A DNA stretch of 64,000 nucleotides from MED-G116 sp038147495 (GTDB taxonomy: Bacteria; Pseudomonadota; Alphaproteobacteria; Puniceispirillales; Puniceispirillaceae): contig JAYQTT010000002.1 of assembly GCA_038147495.1 (NCBI GenBank), positions 62,001-126,000 of the forward strand. The letters are read 5' to 3'. Positions 28,223 to 37,183 of the stretch are shown one piece after another. Under the pieces are notes generated by a model. The model saw only the letters and a list, made by a program, of their open reading frames with translations, made no database searches and was not told the origin of the DNA. The position numbers were made by a program, and so were the translations under genes. How positions within the stretch are numbered: the stretch's first letter is position 1; every line of letters starts with the position of its first letter.

Positions 28223-30984
28223 GTGGCGGCTCCTGACCGGCTAGCGTGAATTGCCTTCAATACGCGGTGTGGCAGGGCCGGAATCATATCAAGATCAGCG
28301 CCGCTTGCGTGGCGAATGGCGTTGATTATGGCAGGCGCAGCCGGTATCAGCACATGCTCACCAAGCCCTTTTGCCCCCATCGGCCCAACCGGATCTGGTT
28401 TTTCGACAAAAATTGTCTCTATGTTGGGCATGTCGCCGATGGACGGGATCAAATAGTCATGCAGGTTCTCAGTGCGCCCGGGAATGAACTCCTCCATCAG
28501 CGCCATGCCAAGACCTTGGGCTATACCGCCCTCAATCTGGCCTGAGGCAAGAACCGGATTGATCACACGACCAAGATCGTGCGCTGCAACGATATTGACG
28601 ACACGAACTTTGCCAAGCTCCAGATCGACCTCAACCTCGGCAAGCTGTGCGCCATAGCCATAGACCTCATAGGGAGTGCCCTGGCCATTCTCGTCCAGCG
28701 GCACGGTTTGCGGATCGAAACTCTCTTCGGCGCGCAGAACATAGCCAAATTCATCAACAGGCATGTCGGCAAGTTCAATCCGGTGATTGTCTGCCGCACC
28801 GGTGATCACAATCGATGCGCCGTCAAGCCGGAGTGTGGCACTGTCATCCATGTTGCTCAGCCGCAGAATGTCGGCGCGCAGCTTGCGTCCGGACAATTCA
28901 GCTGCCTTGCCGGTAATGAATGTCTGGCGAGAGGCCGATGTCTTGCCGCAATCCGGGGTCAAGGCCGTATCCGGTCCGATCAATTCGAAATCTGCGATGC
29001 TCATGCCAAGGGCGTCTGCACAAATCTGAGTAATGACCGTGTTCGACCCTTGGCCGATATCAGTCGCCCCTTGATGCAGCCGGAGTTTGCCATCGGCGGT
29101 AATGCCAAGGCGCACTGTCGATGGGTTTGGCAGGGCTGTATTGCCACACCCATACCAGCATGACGCTACGCCAACGCCGCGTTTCACCACATCGTTTTCG
29201 GCGTTGAATTTTGCGATGCGTTCACCGGCGTCTTTCCATGCAGGCACAAGTGCCTCCAGACATTCGGCAATGCCCACACCATAGAGCTGTTGGCCGCACA
29301 CTGTCCTGTCACCGTCACGAAGCGCATTTCGCAACCTGATGTCCAGCCGGTCAAGCCCAAGCGCGTTGGCCAGCCTGTCCATAAGCTTTTCCTGCAAAAG
29401 TGCGGCCTGTGGTACGCCAAAGCCGCGAAAGGCGCCAGCGATCGGGCCATTGGTGTGGATTGCATGTGCTTCGGCAAGGTAATGTGGCACGCGATATGGG
29501 CCTGAGGCGTGGATCGGTACGCGGGTGGCGACGGTTGGTCCCCAACTGGCATAGGCACCGGTATTGAAGTCGCCATCAAAAACCATGCCGACAATTGTGC
29601 CATCCCGGTTTGCCGAGAGACGGCCCTGCATCGTGGCAGGATGGCGCTTTGTCGTCGAAATCATCGATTCATGCCGCGTGTAGACCATTCGGCAAGGGCG
29701 TCCAGTCTTTAGGACGGCAAGTCCCAGCAAGGGTTGCAAAGACACATCCAACTTTGTGCCAAAGCCGCCACCCGCAGCTGCAGGAGCAATCCGCACACGC
29801 TCCAATGGCAGGCCCAACACTTTTGCTGTGTCTTCCTGATCCATCACTGGCGCTTGCGTGCAGGCTGAAATCGTCAGGACATCACCGTCCATCCAGGCAC
29901 AGCCCGCCTCCGGCTCAATTGGCGCATGCTCGACATAGCTTGTCCGCATTGTGGCATCGACGCTCACCTCGCCAAGCCCCAGCCCGTCCGCGCCTTCGCC
30001 GGACTTGACCTTTCCTGTAATTAACAGGTTTCCTGCCCGGTTTTCATGCAGGACAACATGTTTGGAGGCGCGCGATTCTTCGCTTGTCAGGACGGAGTCC
30101 AGAACTGTCCACGTCACCGGGAAGTCACCAAGGTCGAATTGGGCAAGCTGATCGGCCTCACCAACGACAAGGGCAATGGCTTCACCCCGAAAGCGGGCTG
30201 TGTTTTCGGCCAATGCAGGCTGGTCGGCAAAGGGTGGGATGACACCGAAAGCATTCACGCCCTTGATGTCGGCGGCGGTGACAATTGTCGTGATGAAAGG
30301 GTGCTTTGATTGCCACGTCTCAATGTCGCCAAATTCAAAGGCTGCATGAAAATGTGGCGAGCGGACAGCACGCACCAGAAGCGCATCATCGGGCCATTGA
30401 TCCGCGCCAAATGCCTCGGTAAAGGCAACTTTGCGATGTCCGTCAAGACGCCAAACACCGGCACCCACGGCCGCTCCGCTTTCGGGTGTGGTTTGTTCTA
30501 TCAGCTCTGATCCCGCGTCAAGGACGGCATCAATGATTTTTGCATAGCCTGTACACCGGCACAGAACACCACCAAGGGCGTCCTCAACGGCTTGCCGGTC
30601 AGGTTGTGGGTTTTTCCGCAATAAAGCTGTCGCGGCCATCATCATGCCGGGCGTGCAAATACCGCATTGCGCGGCGCCGTGCCGTAAGAACGAATGCTGC
30701 AGTGCGGACAGGCTGTCATCCGCCTCATTCAGCGAAATCGCCGTTTCAATCTGCCGCCCGCTTGCCTGTGCGGCGGGCATAAGACAGGCGCATACGGCAT
30801 TGCCATCCACAAGAACCGTGCAAGCCCCGCAATCACCGGCATTACACCCCACTTTAGTGTCACGCAGTCCAATTTTTTCGCGAAGGACATCACTCAACCG
30901 CATCGATGGATCACACTCCACCTCTGTCTTGCTGCCATTTACTGTGAAGTTCATGCAGGTGCCTGTTTCCGAGATTCCGTCCAT
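28219..30984 (-). CDS. Molybdenum hydroxylase, fused 2Fe-2S and molybdopterin subunit
   Basis: A 921-residue xanthine-dehydrogenase-family protein. Residues about 1-160 carry two 2Fe-2S clusters: CNAGDCGACTVLVDGNAVC (plant-type) and CGICTPG...CRCTGY. The rest is the molybdopterin-cytosine-type large domain with AAGGGFGTK, GAFRGFG and MGAKGLGEHV, the last holding the catalytic Glu. The FAD domain is missing and is encoded by the next gene upstream. Such enzymes hydroxylate N-heteroaromatic rings with water. The ATG at 30984 overlaps the FAD gene stop (TGATG); a start 18 bases upstream is possible. Substrate unknown: nicotinate, a purine or another ring. Confidence 0.88.
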   Translation of the reverse strand: MDGISETGTCMNFTVNGSKTEVECDPSMRLSDVLREKIGLRDTKVGCNAGDCGACTVLVDGNAVCACLMPAAQASGRQIETAISLNEADDSLSALQHSFLRHGAAQCGICTPGMMMAATALLRKNPQPDRQAVEDALGGVLCRCTGYAKIIDAVLDAGSELIEQTTPESGAAVGAGVWRLDGHRKVAFTEAFGADQWPDDALLVRAVRSPHFHAAFEFGDIETWQSKHPFITTIVTAADIKGVNAFGVIPPFADQPALAENTARFRGEAIALVVGEADQLAQFDLGDFPVTWTVLDSVLTSEESRASKHVVLHENRAGNLLITGKVKSGEGADGLGLGEVSVDATMRTSYVEHAPIEPEAGCAWMDGDVLTISACTQAPVMDQEDTAKVLGLPLERVRIAPAAAGGGFGTKLDVSLQPLLGLAVLKTGRPCRMVYTRHESMISTTKRHPATMQGRLSANRDGTIVGMVFDGDFNTGAYASWGPTVATRVPIHASGPYRVPHYLAEAHAIHTNGPIAGAFRGFGVPQAALLQEKLMDRLANALGLDRLDIRLRNALRDGDRTVCGQQLYGVGIAECLEALVPAWKDAGERIAKFNAENDVVKRGVGVASCWYGCGNTALPNPSTVRLGITADGKLRLHQGATDIGQGSNTVITQICADALGMSIADFELIGPDTALTPDCGKTSASRQTFITGKAAELSGRKLRADILRLSNMDDSATLRLDGASIVITGAADNHRIELADMPVDEFGYVLRAEESFDPQTVPLDENGQGTPYEVYGYGAQLAEVEVDLELGKVRVVNIVAAHDLGRVINPVLASGQIEGGIAQGLGMALMEEFIPGRTENLHDYLIPSIGDMPNIETIFVEKPDPVGPMGAKGLGEHVLIPAAPAIINAIRHASGADLDMIPALPHRVLKAIHASRSGAAT

Positions 30985-31829
30985 CACGATGCCTCGCTGC
31001 ATAAATCTGCGATAATGCGTCCAACCATTCTGGCGGCGGCTTCATGCCGATAGTCTGCCGATGCGCGCACATCATCAATTGGTGTCAGGGATGCGCTGAT
31101 TGCTGGCTGCATATCCCGGGCAATCATTGGCGCGTCTGCTACGCTTGCCGAGATGAGCGCTGTTTCCAGCTCTTGCTGCCGTATGGCCACAGGGGCACAG
31201 GCGCCAATCGCAATCCGTGCATCGGTGATTTTGCCTGCGTCGATAACCAGACGTGCCGCAACCATGGCGATCGAGATGACCAGATAATGCCGCGCGCCCA
31301 ACTTGGAGAAGGCAGACACACCCGCCTCAGAGCTTTCCGGAATGAAGATGGCTGTAACCAACTCATCCGGTTGCAGAGCTGTTTGTCGCGCGCCGGTCAG
31401 AAAATCGCCAAGGCCAAGGCGCCGCTTGCCGCGCACTGAGGACAGTTCGACTTCCGCATCCAGAGCCATGAGGCAGGGCACGCTGTCCGCCGCCGGCGAT
31501 GCCGTGCACAAATTGCCACCAATCGTGCCGCTGTTCTGGATTTGCACCGCGCCAATCTCGCGACTGGCCTGCTTGAGCATCGTGTAGCCAGCGGGAAGAG
31601 GGGCGTGCAAAATGTCGGTCCAGCTTGTGGCCGCACCGATACGCCGCCACCCATCCTTTGATTCAATGCCGCGAAGTTCGTCTATTGCTGTAATGTCAAG
31701 AAGCGGACCTTCAAGCGATGGTGCCTGTCTTGTTGGATAAATGTCGGTACAGCCTGCCATGACCAGAGGCTGTTCAGCCGCCAGCCAGTCCAACGCATCA
31801 TCGAGTTTGTCGGGGCGCAAATATGCCAT
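30984..31829 (-). CDS. Molybdenum hydroxylase FAD-binding subunit
   Basis: A 281-residue CoxM/XdhB-type subunit that passes electrons from the 2Fe-2S clusters to an acceptor. The FAD site is seen as LVMAGCTDIYP and the IQNSGTIGGNLCTASPAADSVP loop; the C-terminal CO-dehydrogenase-flavoprotein domain follows (KITDARIAIGACAPVAIR). It is the first gene of the minus-strand operon and faces the marR gene across a 113-base gap that holds an operator-like site. Confidence 0.88.
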   Translation of the reverse strand: MAYLRPDKLDDALDWLAAEQPLVMAGCTDIYPTRQAPSLEGPLLDITAIDELRGIESKDGWRRIGAATSWTDILHAPLPAGYTMLKQASREIGAVQIQNSGTIGGNLCTASPAADSVPCLMALDAEVELSSVRGKRRLGLGDFLTGARQTALQPDELVTAIFIPESSEAGVSAFSKLGARHYLVISIAMVAARLVIDAGKITDARIAIGACAPVAIRQQELETALISASVADAPMIARDMQPAISASLTPIDDVRASADYRHEAAARMVGRIIADLCSEAS

Positions 31830-31861
31830 CGATCAGGCACCAGATATTGTTTCAAAAATTG

Positions 31862-31873
31862 TTTGTGTACAAA
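31862..31873. promoter_or_regulatory. Operator-like site between FAD-subunit gene and marR
   Basis: TTTGTGTACAAA is almost palindromic and matches the left part of TTTGTGTACTAACAA found ahead of the ferredoxin reductase gene. It lies 33 bases before the FAD subunit start on one side and 70 bases before the marR start on the other, so one repressor could control both directions. Confidence 0.5.
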
Positions 31874-31942
31874 TAGACTGTGCTATGGTGGCATAGGAGT
31901 GTCAACTGAGATTTGCGGCCTACATGCCGCAGGCAGGAGGAC

Positions 31943-32368
31943 ATGTTGAAAGATGAAAATGACCGATACGTTCTTGAGAGCCAGATCGGTTTTATCATGC
32001 GCCGCGCAGTGCAGCGCCACATTGCCATATTCGCATCCTTGATCCCGGATTTGACGCCAACGCAGTTTGCTGCGCTGGCAAAGCTGTGTGAGTTGGGGCA
32101 GGCGTCACAGAACGAACTTGGACGGTTGACGTCAATGGATGTCGCTACGGTAAAAGGGGTCGTTGATCGACTTCGTGACCGGGGCCTTGTATCCGCCAAA
32201 CCGCTCATCAGCGATAAACGACGGTTAATTCTGACCCCGACGCCAAAGGGCAAGTCGCTTTACAACAAATTGACTGCAAAGGCGCGTGAGGTTTCGCAAC
32301 AGACGTTGAGCCCGCTGTCCAAAGAGGAAAGCAGGCAGTTGATCGAGATCCTGAAAAAGCTGGTTTGA
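31943..32368 (+). CDS. MarR family transcriptional regulator
   Basis: A 141-residue winged-helix protein with the MarR layout: an N-terminal dimer helix (IGFIMRRAVQRHIAIF), LTPTQFAALAKL, the recognition region QNELGRLTSMDVATVKGVVDRL and wing SDKRRLILTPTPKG. GCAGGAGG sits just before the ATG at 31943; an in-frame start 30 bases earlier is less likely. Divergent from the hydroxylase operon and convergent with the ABC transporter operon, it is the obvious candidate regulator of the whole island. The ligand is probably the ring substrate or an intermediate (inference). Confidence 0.9.
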   Translation: MLKDENDRYVLESQIGFIMRRAVQRHIAIFASLIPDLTPTQFAALAKLCELGQASQNELGRLTSMDVATVKGVVDRLRDRGLVSAKPLISDKRRLILTPTPKGKSLYNKLTAKAREVSQQTLSPLSKEESRQLIEILKKLV

Positions 32369-32375
32369 CGCCGCG

Positions 32376-33074
32376 CTAGACGCCGACAAACCGGGTCAGA
32401 AGTTCCGGCTTTGCTTCGAGCTCGGCAGTGGTGATCGCAGGATGATTTCTGCCATTTTCGAGGAACACCACTCTGTCGGCAATCGACAGCACGGCATCAA
32501 CGCGTTGTTCAACAAGAAGAATGGCGACACCTCGTTCACGCAGAGCGGTTACCGCTTGACGAATCTGTTCGATCATCGAGGGCTGAAGTCCCTCGGTTGG
32601 CTCATCAAGCAACAAGACAGACGGGTTGATGCATAGCGCCCGGCCTGTTGCCAGCATTTGCTGCTCGCCGCCGGACAAGGTGTCGGCGCGTTGGTCAAGT
32701 CGCTCGCGAAGGCGTGGGAACATGGAAAGAACCTGCTCTCTCATGTCATCGCCTTGCTGCCGGACCATCAGCCCGATTTCCAGATTTTCAGCGACTGTCA
32801 GCTCGGCGAAAAGTCTGCGGCCTTGGGGGATATAGCCAATGCCATGTTTTGGCACTTCATGCGCAGGCAGGGCTGATACAATCTCGCCATTACATTCCAC
32901 CGTGCCGGTCTTGGCACGGATCAAGCCCATGATCGTTTTCATGCAGGTTGTTTTGCCAGCACCATTGCGCCCCAGCAGGCATACGATCTCGCCTGCATTC
33001 ACCTCAAAGGAGACATCATAGAGCACCTGAACGTCATCATAGCCGGATGATAGATTATTGATTCGCAGCATCAT
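32376..33074 (-). CDS. livF: Branched-chain-type ABC transporter ATP-binding protein, LivF
   Basis: One of the two ATPases of a HAAT-type importer. The 232-residue protein has Walker A GRNGAGKTTCMK, signature DTLSGGEQQMLA and Walker B SVLLLDEPTEGLQP. It is the last gene of the minus-strand operon binding protein-livH-livM-livG-livF, overlapping livG by four bases, and ends seven bases from the convergent marR stop. Its place next to the hydroxylase operon suggests transport of an aromatic or N-heterocyclic acid rather than leucine. Confidence 0.92.
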   Translation of the reverse strand: MMLRINNLSSGYDDVQVLYDVSFEVNAGEIVCLLGRNGAGKTTCMKTIMGLIRAKTGTVECNGEIVSALPAHEVPKHGIGYIPQGRRLFAELTVAENLEIGLMVRQQGDDMREQVLSMFPRLRERLDQRADTLSGGEQQMLATGRALCINPSVLLLDEPTEGLQPSMIEQIRQAVTALRERGVAILLVEQRVDAVLSIADRVVFLENGRNHPAITTAELEAKPELLTRFVGV

Positions 33075-33784
33075 CCCGTCCCCAGATAAGCGGCCTGAAC
33101 CGCTGCGTTTTCGTGTATTTCCTTCGGCGTGCCCTCGGCAAGGATTTGCCCGCCATTAAGCACGGTAATGGCGTCAGCCGTCTGCATCACCACATGGATG
33201 TTATGTTCAATCAGCAGGATCGTCATTTCACCGGCAAGCCCCCGGATCAGCTTGATGAAATCTTCAATTTCACTGTCTGCAAGACCTTGTGTCGGTTCAT
33301 CAAGGATCAATAGCCGTGGTTGCTGGCTGATACCCATGGCAATTTCAAGAAGCCGCTGGTGACCATAGCTGAGATCACCGGCAAGCTGGTCCGCGCGGTC
33401 GGCGATGCCGACACGCTCCAGCGCGTCTGCAACGCGTTTTGCTGTTTCCTTTTCATCGCCCTCGGTGCGCCACCGCAAGGCCAAGGCGACATTCTCGTGA
33501 ACGGGAAGTCGGCCATAGATCGATGTAATCTGGAAGGTATAGGCCATGCCGGCACGAATGCGCTGATGTGCCGGCATGTTGGTGACGTCCTGTCCCCTGA
33601 AGGTAACGGTTCCCGCGCTTGCCGGAATCCGGCCCGACAGCATGCCGACATAAGTGGTTTTACCGGCACCGTTCGGCCCAATCAGCGCACGCACCTGACC
33701 TTCCGGAAGATCAAAATCAACATTCTCTACAGCCTTCAGACCGCCGAATTGACGGCTTAGCCCGCGTGTCGATAGCAATGTCAT
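33071..33784 (-). CDS. livG: Branched-chain-type ABC transporter ATP-binding protein, LivG
   Basis: Second ATPase of the importer, 237 residues. Walker A is GPNGAGKTTYVG, the signature is the LivG-style LSYGHQRLLEIAMG in place of LSGGQ, and Walker B is LLILDEPTQGLAD. The ATG at 33784 overlaps the livM stop (ATGA) with GAGG upstream; a GTG nine bases earlier is also in frame. Coupled at both ends to its neighbours. Confidence 0.92.
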   Translation of the reverse strand: MTLLSTRGLSRQFGGLKAVENVDFDLPEGQVRALIGPNGAGKTTYVGMLSGRIPASAGTVTFRGQDVTNMPAHQRIRAGMAYTFQITSIYGRLPVHENVALALRWRTEGDEKETAKRVADALERVGIADRADQLAGDLSYGHQRLLEIAMGISQQPRLLILDEPTQGLADSEIEDFIKLIRGLAGEMTILLIEHNIHVVMQTADAITVLNGGQILAEGTPKEIHENAAVQAAYLGTG

Positions 33785-34725
33785 GGCAGCCACCTCACAG
33801 CCCGCCGCCGCAATTCACCGACAAGGCCTTGTGGTGCAAACAGCGTTAACAACACAAGCGTTACACCGGCAATCAGCATATAGGCGGTTGATATGTCGCT
33901 CGACAAATCGATCAGATAGAACATGAACAATGTTCCAATAAACGGCCCCAGCACAGTCCCGGCGCCGCCAAGAAGAACCCATAGAAGCGGGAAAATCGAA
34001 TATTGCACAGACGCAAAAGTGGCTCCGGCATAGCCGAACAACAGCCCATATCCGGCACCCGCGGCGGCCGACATTGTTCCGGAAAGCAGGATTGCCAGAA
34101 GCTTGTGGCGATGCACATCATAGCCAAGCATACGGGTGCGCTCCTCATTTTCGCGGATGGCGACAAGCACACGGCCAAATCCGGTCTGAACAACGCGCAA
34201 TGTGATGAGCATGCAGGCCGCAAACAGGATCAGTGCGGCAAGATATCGGTTCATCGGATCAGACAGGTCAATGCCCATAATTTGCCGCGATGCTTTCTGG
34301 ATAACGAAACCCTCATCACCGCGGGTATATTCGCCAAAATACAGAACCGCCAGATAGCCCGCCTGCGCAAACATCAATGTGACGATCATAAACGCCACCC
34401 CTGCGGTCCGCAGGGCGAGCAATCCAACCGCCAATGACATCGCCAGACCTCCGGCCAAGCCGACAAGCATCGCCGGTCCTGCCGACAAGCCGAGATGCTG
34501 AACCGTCAAAGACATGCCATACATTCCAGAGGCAAAAAACAGGGCATGGCCAAGGCTCAGCAGGCCGGTATATCCAAACAGCATGTTGTAGCCCATGGCG
34601 TAACAGGCCAAGACCATGACCCGTGCCAGATTGCCGTGGTGATATTCGGGCAGCACGAAATTCAACGCCAACAGCAACGCCACCACAGCAAGGTGCAGGC
34701 TCCATGATTTCCGAATGTCGCTCAT
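33781..34725 (-). CDS. livM: Branched-chain-type ABC transporter permease, LivM
   Basis: A 314-residue inner-membrane permease with eight or more hydrophobic segments. It carries the ATPase-contact region VVQTGFGRVLVAIRENEERTRMLGYDVHRHKLLA. Its start overlaps livH by four bases and its end overlaps livG. It pairs with LivH to form the channel. Confidence 0.92.
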   Translation of the reverse strand: MSDIRKSWSLHLAVVALLLALNFVLPEYHHGNLARVMVLACYAMGYNMLFGYTGLLSLGHALFFASGMYGMSLTVQHLGLSAGPAMLVGLAGGLAMSLAVGLLALRTAGVAFMIVTLMFAQAGYLAVLYFGEYTRGDEGFVIQKASRQIMGIDLSDPMNRYLAALILFAACMLITLRVVQTGFGRVLVAIRENEERTRMLGYDVHRHKLLAILLSGTMSAAAGAGYGLLFGYAGATFASVQYSIFPLLWVLLGGAGTVLGPFIGTLFMFYLIDLSSDISTAYMLIAGVTLVLLTLFAPQGLVGELRRRAVRWLP

Positions 34726-35648
34726 AGGCTTCGCTTCCCGAAAAGGCCTTGCGGCATAAAGATCAGAACAAAGGCAACGCCGAGCGTTGCGATGATCTTG
34801 GCCAATGTCGGCGAGAAGAAGACTGATATCATGCCATCACTTATCCCGATCAACAGCGCTGCCACGACGGTGCCGGGAAGGCTGCCAAGGCCGCCGATGA
34901 TCACCACGATAAAGGACAACAGCAACGGGTCATGGCCCATCAGATAATGCGCCTGCTGGATCGGAACGATAAGCACGCCTGCGAGCGCTGCAAGGCCAGC
35001 GCCAAGGCCAAAAACGGCGGCATAGACCTTGCCCACGGGAATGGCAAATGCCTGCGCCGTTTCACGGTCAAGTTGCGTTGCGCGCATCAGAAGGCCGAAG
35101 CGGGTACGGGTCATGAGCATCCAAATACCGCCCAACAGTGCTACCGCTGCCAGAATGACCGCCAGCTTGTAGGTCGTCGTCCCCAACCCCCACGGCCAGT
35201 AAAGCCCGAGGCCGGTTTCAGTCCATTCGACAAGCGGGATCGACACGCGATGATTGAAAGGGGCTTCGACAGGGCGCGCATCAGGCCCATAGGTCATCAG
35301 CGTGACCTGCTGAATGATGTACAAGAGCCCGATGGTCGCAACGATCGTGCGCTCAGGGTCATATTCAATGCGTTTCAGCACAAGCTGGTTTGCGGCAACA
35401 GCAAGACAAGCGGTGAGGGGCGGTGCCACAAGCAAGGCTGCGAGGAACCCCCAAGCCGGATGGCCGTCAAACAGCGAGGAGATTTGCCAGGCGAGAACCG
35501 CGCCAACCATGAAAAATTCGCCATGCGCCACATTGACGACACGCATCACGCCAAAGACCAGTGAGAGGCCAAGCGCCATCAGCGACAGCACAGCTGCTGT
35601 CACAAGGCCTTCGAGCAATCCAAGTATGAGATAAGGAACAAGTTCCAT
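34722..35648 (-). CDS. livH: Branched-chain-type ABC transporter permease, LivH
   Basis: A 308-residue inner-membrane permease of the LivH type with GLSLVFGVMRVVNVAHGEFFMVGA near the start, the TRFGLLMRATQLDRETAQAFAIP coupling loop and IIGGLGSLPGTVVAALLIG near the end. It follows the binding-protein gene after an 87-base gap that holds a hairpin, so its expression is probably lower than that of the binding protein. Confidence 0.92.
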   Translation of the reverse strand: MELVPYLILGLLEGLVTAAVLSLMALGLSLVFGVMRVVNVAHGEFFMVGAVLAWQISSLFDGHPAWGFLAALLVAPPLTACLAVAANQLVLKRIEYDPERTIVATIGLLYIIQQVTLMTYGPDARPVEAPFNHRVSIPLVEWTETGLGLYWPWGLGTTTYKLAVILAAVALLGGIWMLMTRTRFGLLMRATQLDRETAQAFAIPVGKVYAAVFGLGAGLAALAGVLIVPIQQAHYLMGHDPLLLSFIVVIIGGLGSLPGTVVAALLIGISDGMISVFFSPTLAKIIATLGVAFVLIFMPQGLFGKRSL

Positions 35649-35690
35649 GGGCCCTGCAAGGTTGATATTTTTGATGGAATGAAAATGTCA

Positions 35691-35722
35691 AAAAACAAAG
35701 CCGCCCGGCGTTGCCGCCGGGC
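35691..35722 (-). terminator. Hairpin between binding-protein gene and livH
   Basis: GCCCGGC at 35703-35709 and GCCGGGC at 35716-35722 form a seven-pair GC stem with a six-base loop. On the minus strand it is followed by GGCTTTGTTTTT. It lies just after the binding-protein stop inside the operon, so it may act as a partial terminator or protect the upstream mRNA 3' end. Confidence 0.7.
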
Positions 35723-35735
35723 AGCAGGTGTTTGT

Positions 35736-37076
35736 CTAGAATGACTGGGTCGTGTAATCGACTTCGTCAGGATAATATGTGTCGGCAATCGAGGTTGTAT
35801 GTGCCAGCACCAGTTTGCCATTTTCAACACGTGTGATGTATTGATGGCCGAATGTCTGGTGGGTCTTGCCGTTGAATTCCTTCGCACCTTGCGGATGCGC
35901 ATAGGAATGCGGCATAGAGGTCATCGCCTCAACCGCCTCAATCAGCTTGGCCCGATCACCGGCACTGCTGTAGCCAGAGGCTTCCATACCCGCCTTGACG
36001 ATATGCAGTGTCTCCCAGCATCCAAACATATGAGCATAGGTTGACACGTCCTTCGGATCAGAGACCGAAGCGCCATTATTGTCGACACCAACCGCCGCAC
36101 GGTAAGCCTTGTCATAGTCGGACTGATTGGCCTGTGCATAGCGCGGGTTGCCTTCCCAGAAATAGGTGCCTTCAAGGAATTCCAGACCCGGGCTGGCAAG
36201 GTCAACGGCCTCAAGCGAGTCGATAAACCCAAAGATCTCCGGACGTGAGTTGCCGAAAAATTCACCCATTTCTTTAACAAAGGTCAGGACCGCCGGGCCA
36301 ACCATAACGTGATAAATCACTTCGGTATCGCGGGGGATCTTCGGGAAATATTTGGTGAATGATGATTCTGTCGGCGGGATGGCGATCTTGGCAACAACTT
36401 GTCCGCCCTGTGCCTCTACGGCTGCAGAGAAATAGTCGCGATGGTCATGACCGAATGCAAAGTCGGGGTAGATCATCGTGACTTTTTTGCCAAGGGTGTT
36501 GTTGACGAAAGGTGCCATCGCCTGCACCTGACTTTTCACATCTGTGATGCCCGGCTGAAGCGTGTAGCGGTTCAGCATACCGCTGGCAACGTGGTGTCCT
36601 TCGGATACAACGAAATACGGTATCTTCAGCTCACCCGCACGCGGCGCAGAGCCGATCACAACGTGGCTGAACAGCGTGCCGAATGCGATGTCGCAACCAT
36701 GCTGGGTTGCCATCTTTTCAACCACTTCGGCGCCGCGCTTTGGATCGGTGCCGTCATCCTCGGCAATGATCTGTACTTCGCGACCATTGATTCCGCCTTC
36801 ATCATTGATTTTCTTGACGGCTGCCTTGGTTGTTCTGTCATACCATCTGCCGTAGGCGGCACCGATGCCGGTGCGGTGTACCTGAAAACCGATCTTGATT
36901 GGCTCGGCACTTTGTACCTGACCGTAACGGCCAAACAGTGGCGTGGTGCTGGCAACGGCTGCTAATGTCGTTGTCGCTGCAAGGGTCTTGATCGCCTGAC
37001 GACGACTTGGCTGTCGGGTGTTGTCCGATGCCGACGTCTTGACGAGATTCGTATCCTTTTTGTTTGATTTTGTCAT
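35736..37076 (-). CDS. ABC transporter substrate-binding protein, Tat-exported
   Basis: A 446-residue periplasmic LivJ/AmiC-type ligand-binding protein (Peripla_BP_6). The N terminus has a twin-arginine signal, PSRRQAIKTLAATTTLAAVA, ending near VQSAEPIKIGF. The mature part has GGINGREVQIIAEDDGTDPKRG and an YTLQPGITDVKSQV segment. GGGAGG stands five bases before the ATG at 37076, so I prefer it to the ATG 15 bases upstream. It leads the importer operon. An operator-like site lies about 76-96 bases ahead. The ligand is not known. Confidence 0.9.
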   Translation of the reverse strand: MTKSNKKDTNLVKTSASDNTRQPSRRQAIKTLAATTTLAAVASTTPLFGRYGQVQSAEPIKIGFQVHRTGIGAAYGRWYDRTTKAAVKKINDEGGINGREVQIIAEDDGTDPKRGAEVVEKMATQHGCDIAFGTLFSHVVIGSAPRAGELKIPYFVVSEGHHVASGMLNRYTLQPGITDVKSQVQAMAPFVNNTLGKKVTMIYPDFAFGHDHRDYFSAAVEAQGGQVVAKIAIPPTESSFTKYFPKIPRDTEVIYHVMVGPAVLTFVKEMGEFFGNSRPEIFGFIDSLEAVDLASPGLEFLEGTYFWEGNPRYAQANQSDYDKAYRAAVGVDNNGASVSDPKDVSTYAHMFGCWETLHIVKAGMEASGYSSAGDRAKLIEAVEAMTSMPHSYAHPQGAKEFNGKTHQTFGHQYITRVENGKLVLAHTTSIADTYYPDEVDYTTQSF

Positions 37077-37151
37077 AAGAGCCTCCCTCATTTTGACTCA
37101 GATCCCGGTTCCGCTGTCCGGTTTGACTGACGATCTGTTATTTTGAGTTTG

Positions 37152-37172
37152 TGTGTGTACCAACAAATTGTC
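37152..37172. promoter_or_regulatory. Operator-like site upstream of the importer operon
   Basis: TGTGTGTACCAACAA at 37152-37166 matches TTTGTGTACTAACAA (42750-42764) at 13 of 15 positions. It runs directly into ACAAATTGTC (37163-37172), which also forms the core of the palindrome at 38653-38669. It stands ahead of the binding-protein gene. Confidence 0.5.
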
Positions 37173-37183
37173 CAGTGTAATTT

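Noticed and set aside
32376..37076. Importer as a leucine/isoleucine/valine transporter
   Set aside because: The family also carries amides, urea and aromatic acids; the gene context does not support amino acids. Names livFGHM are kept for family only.
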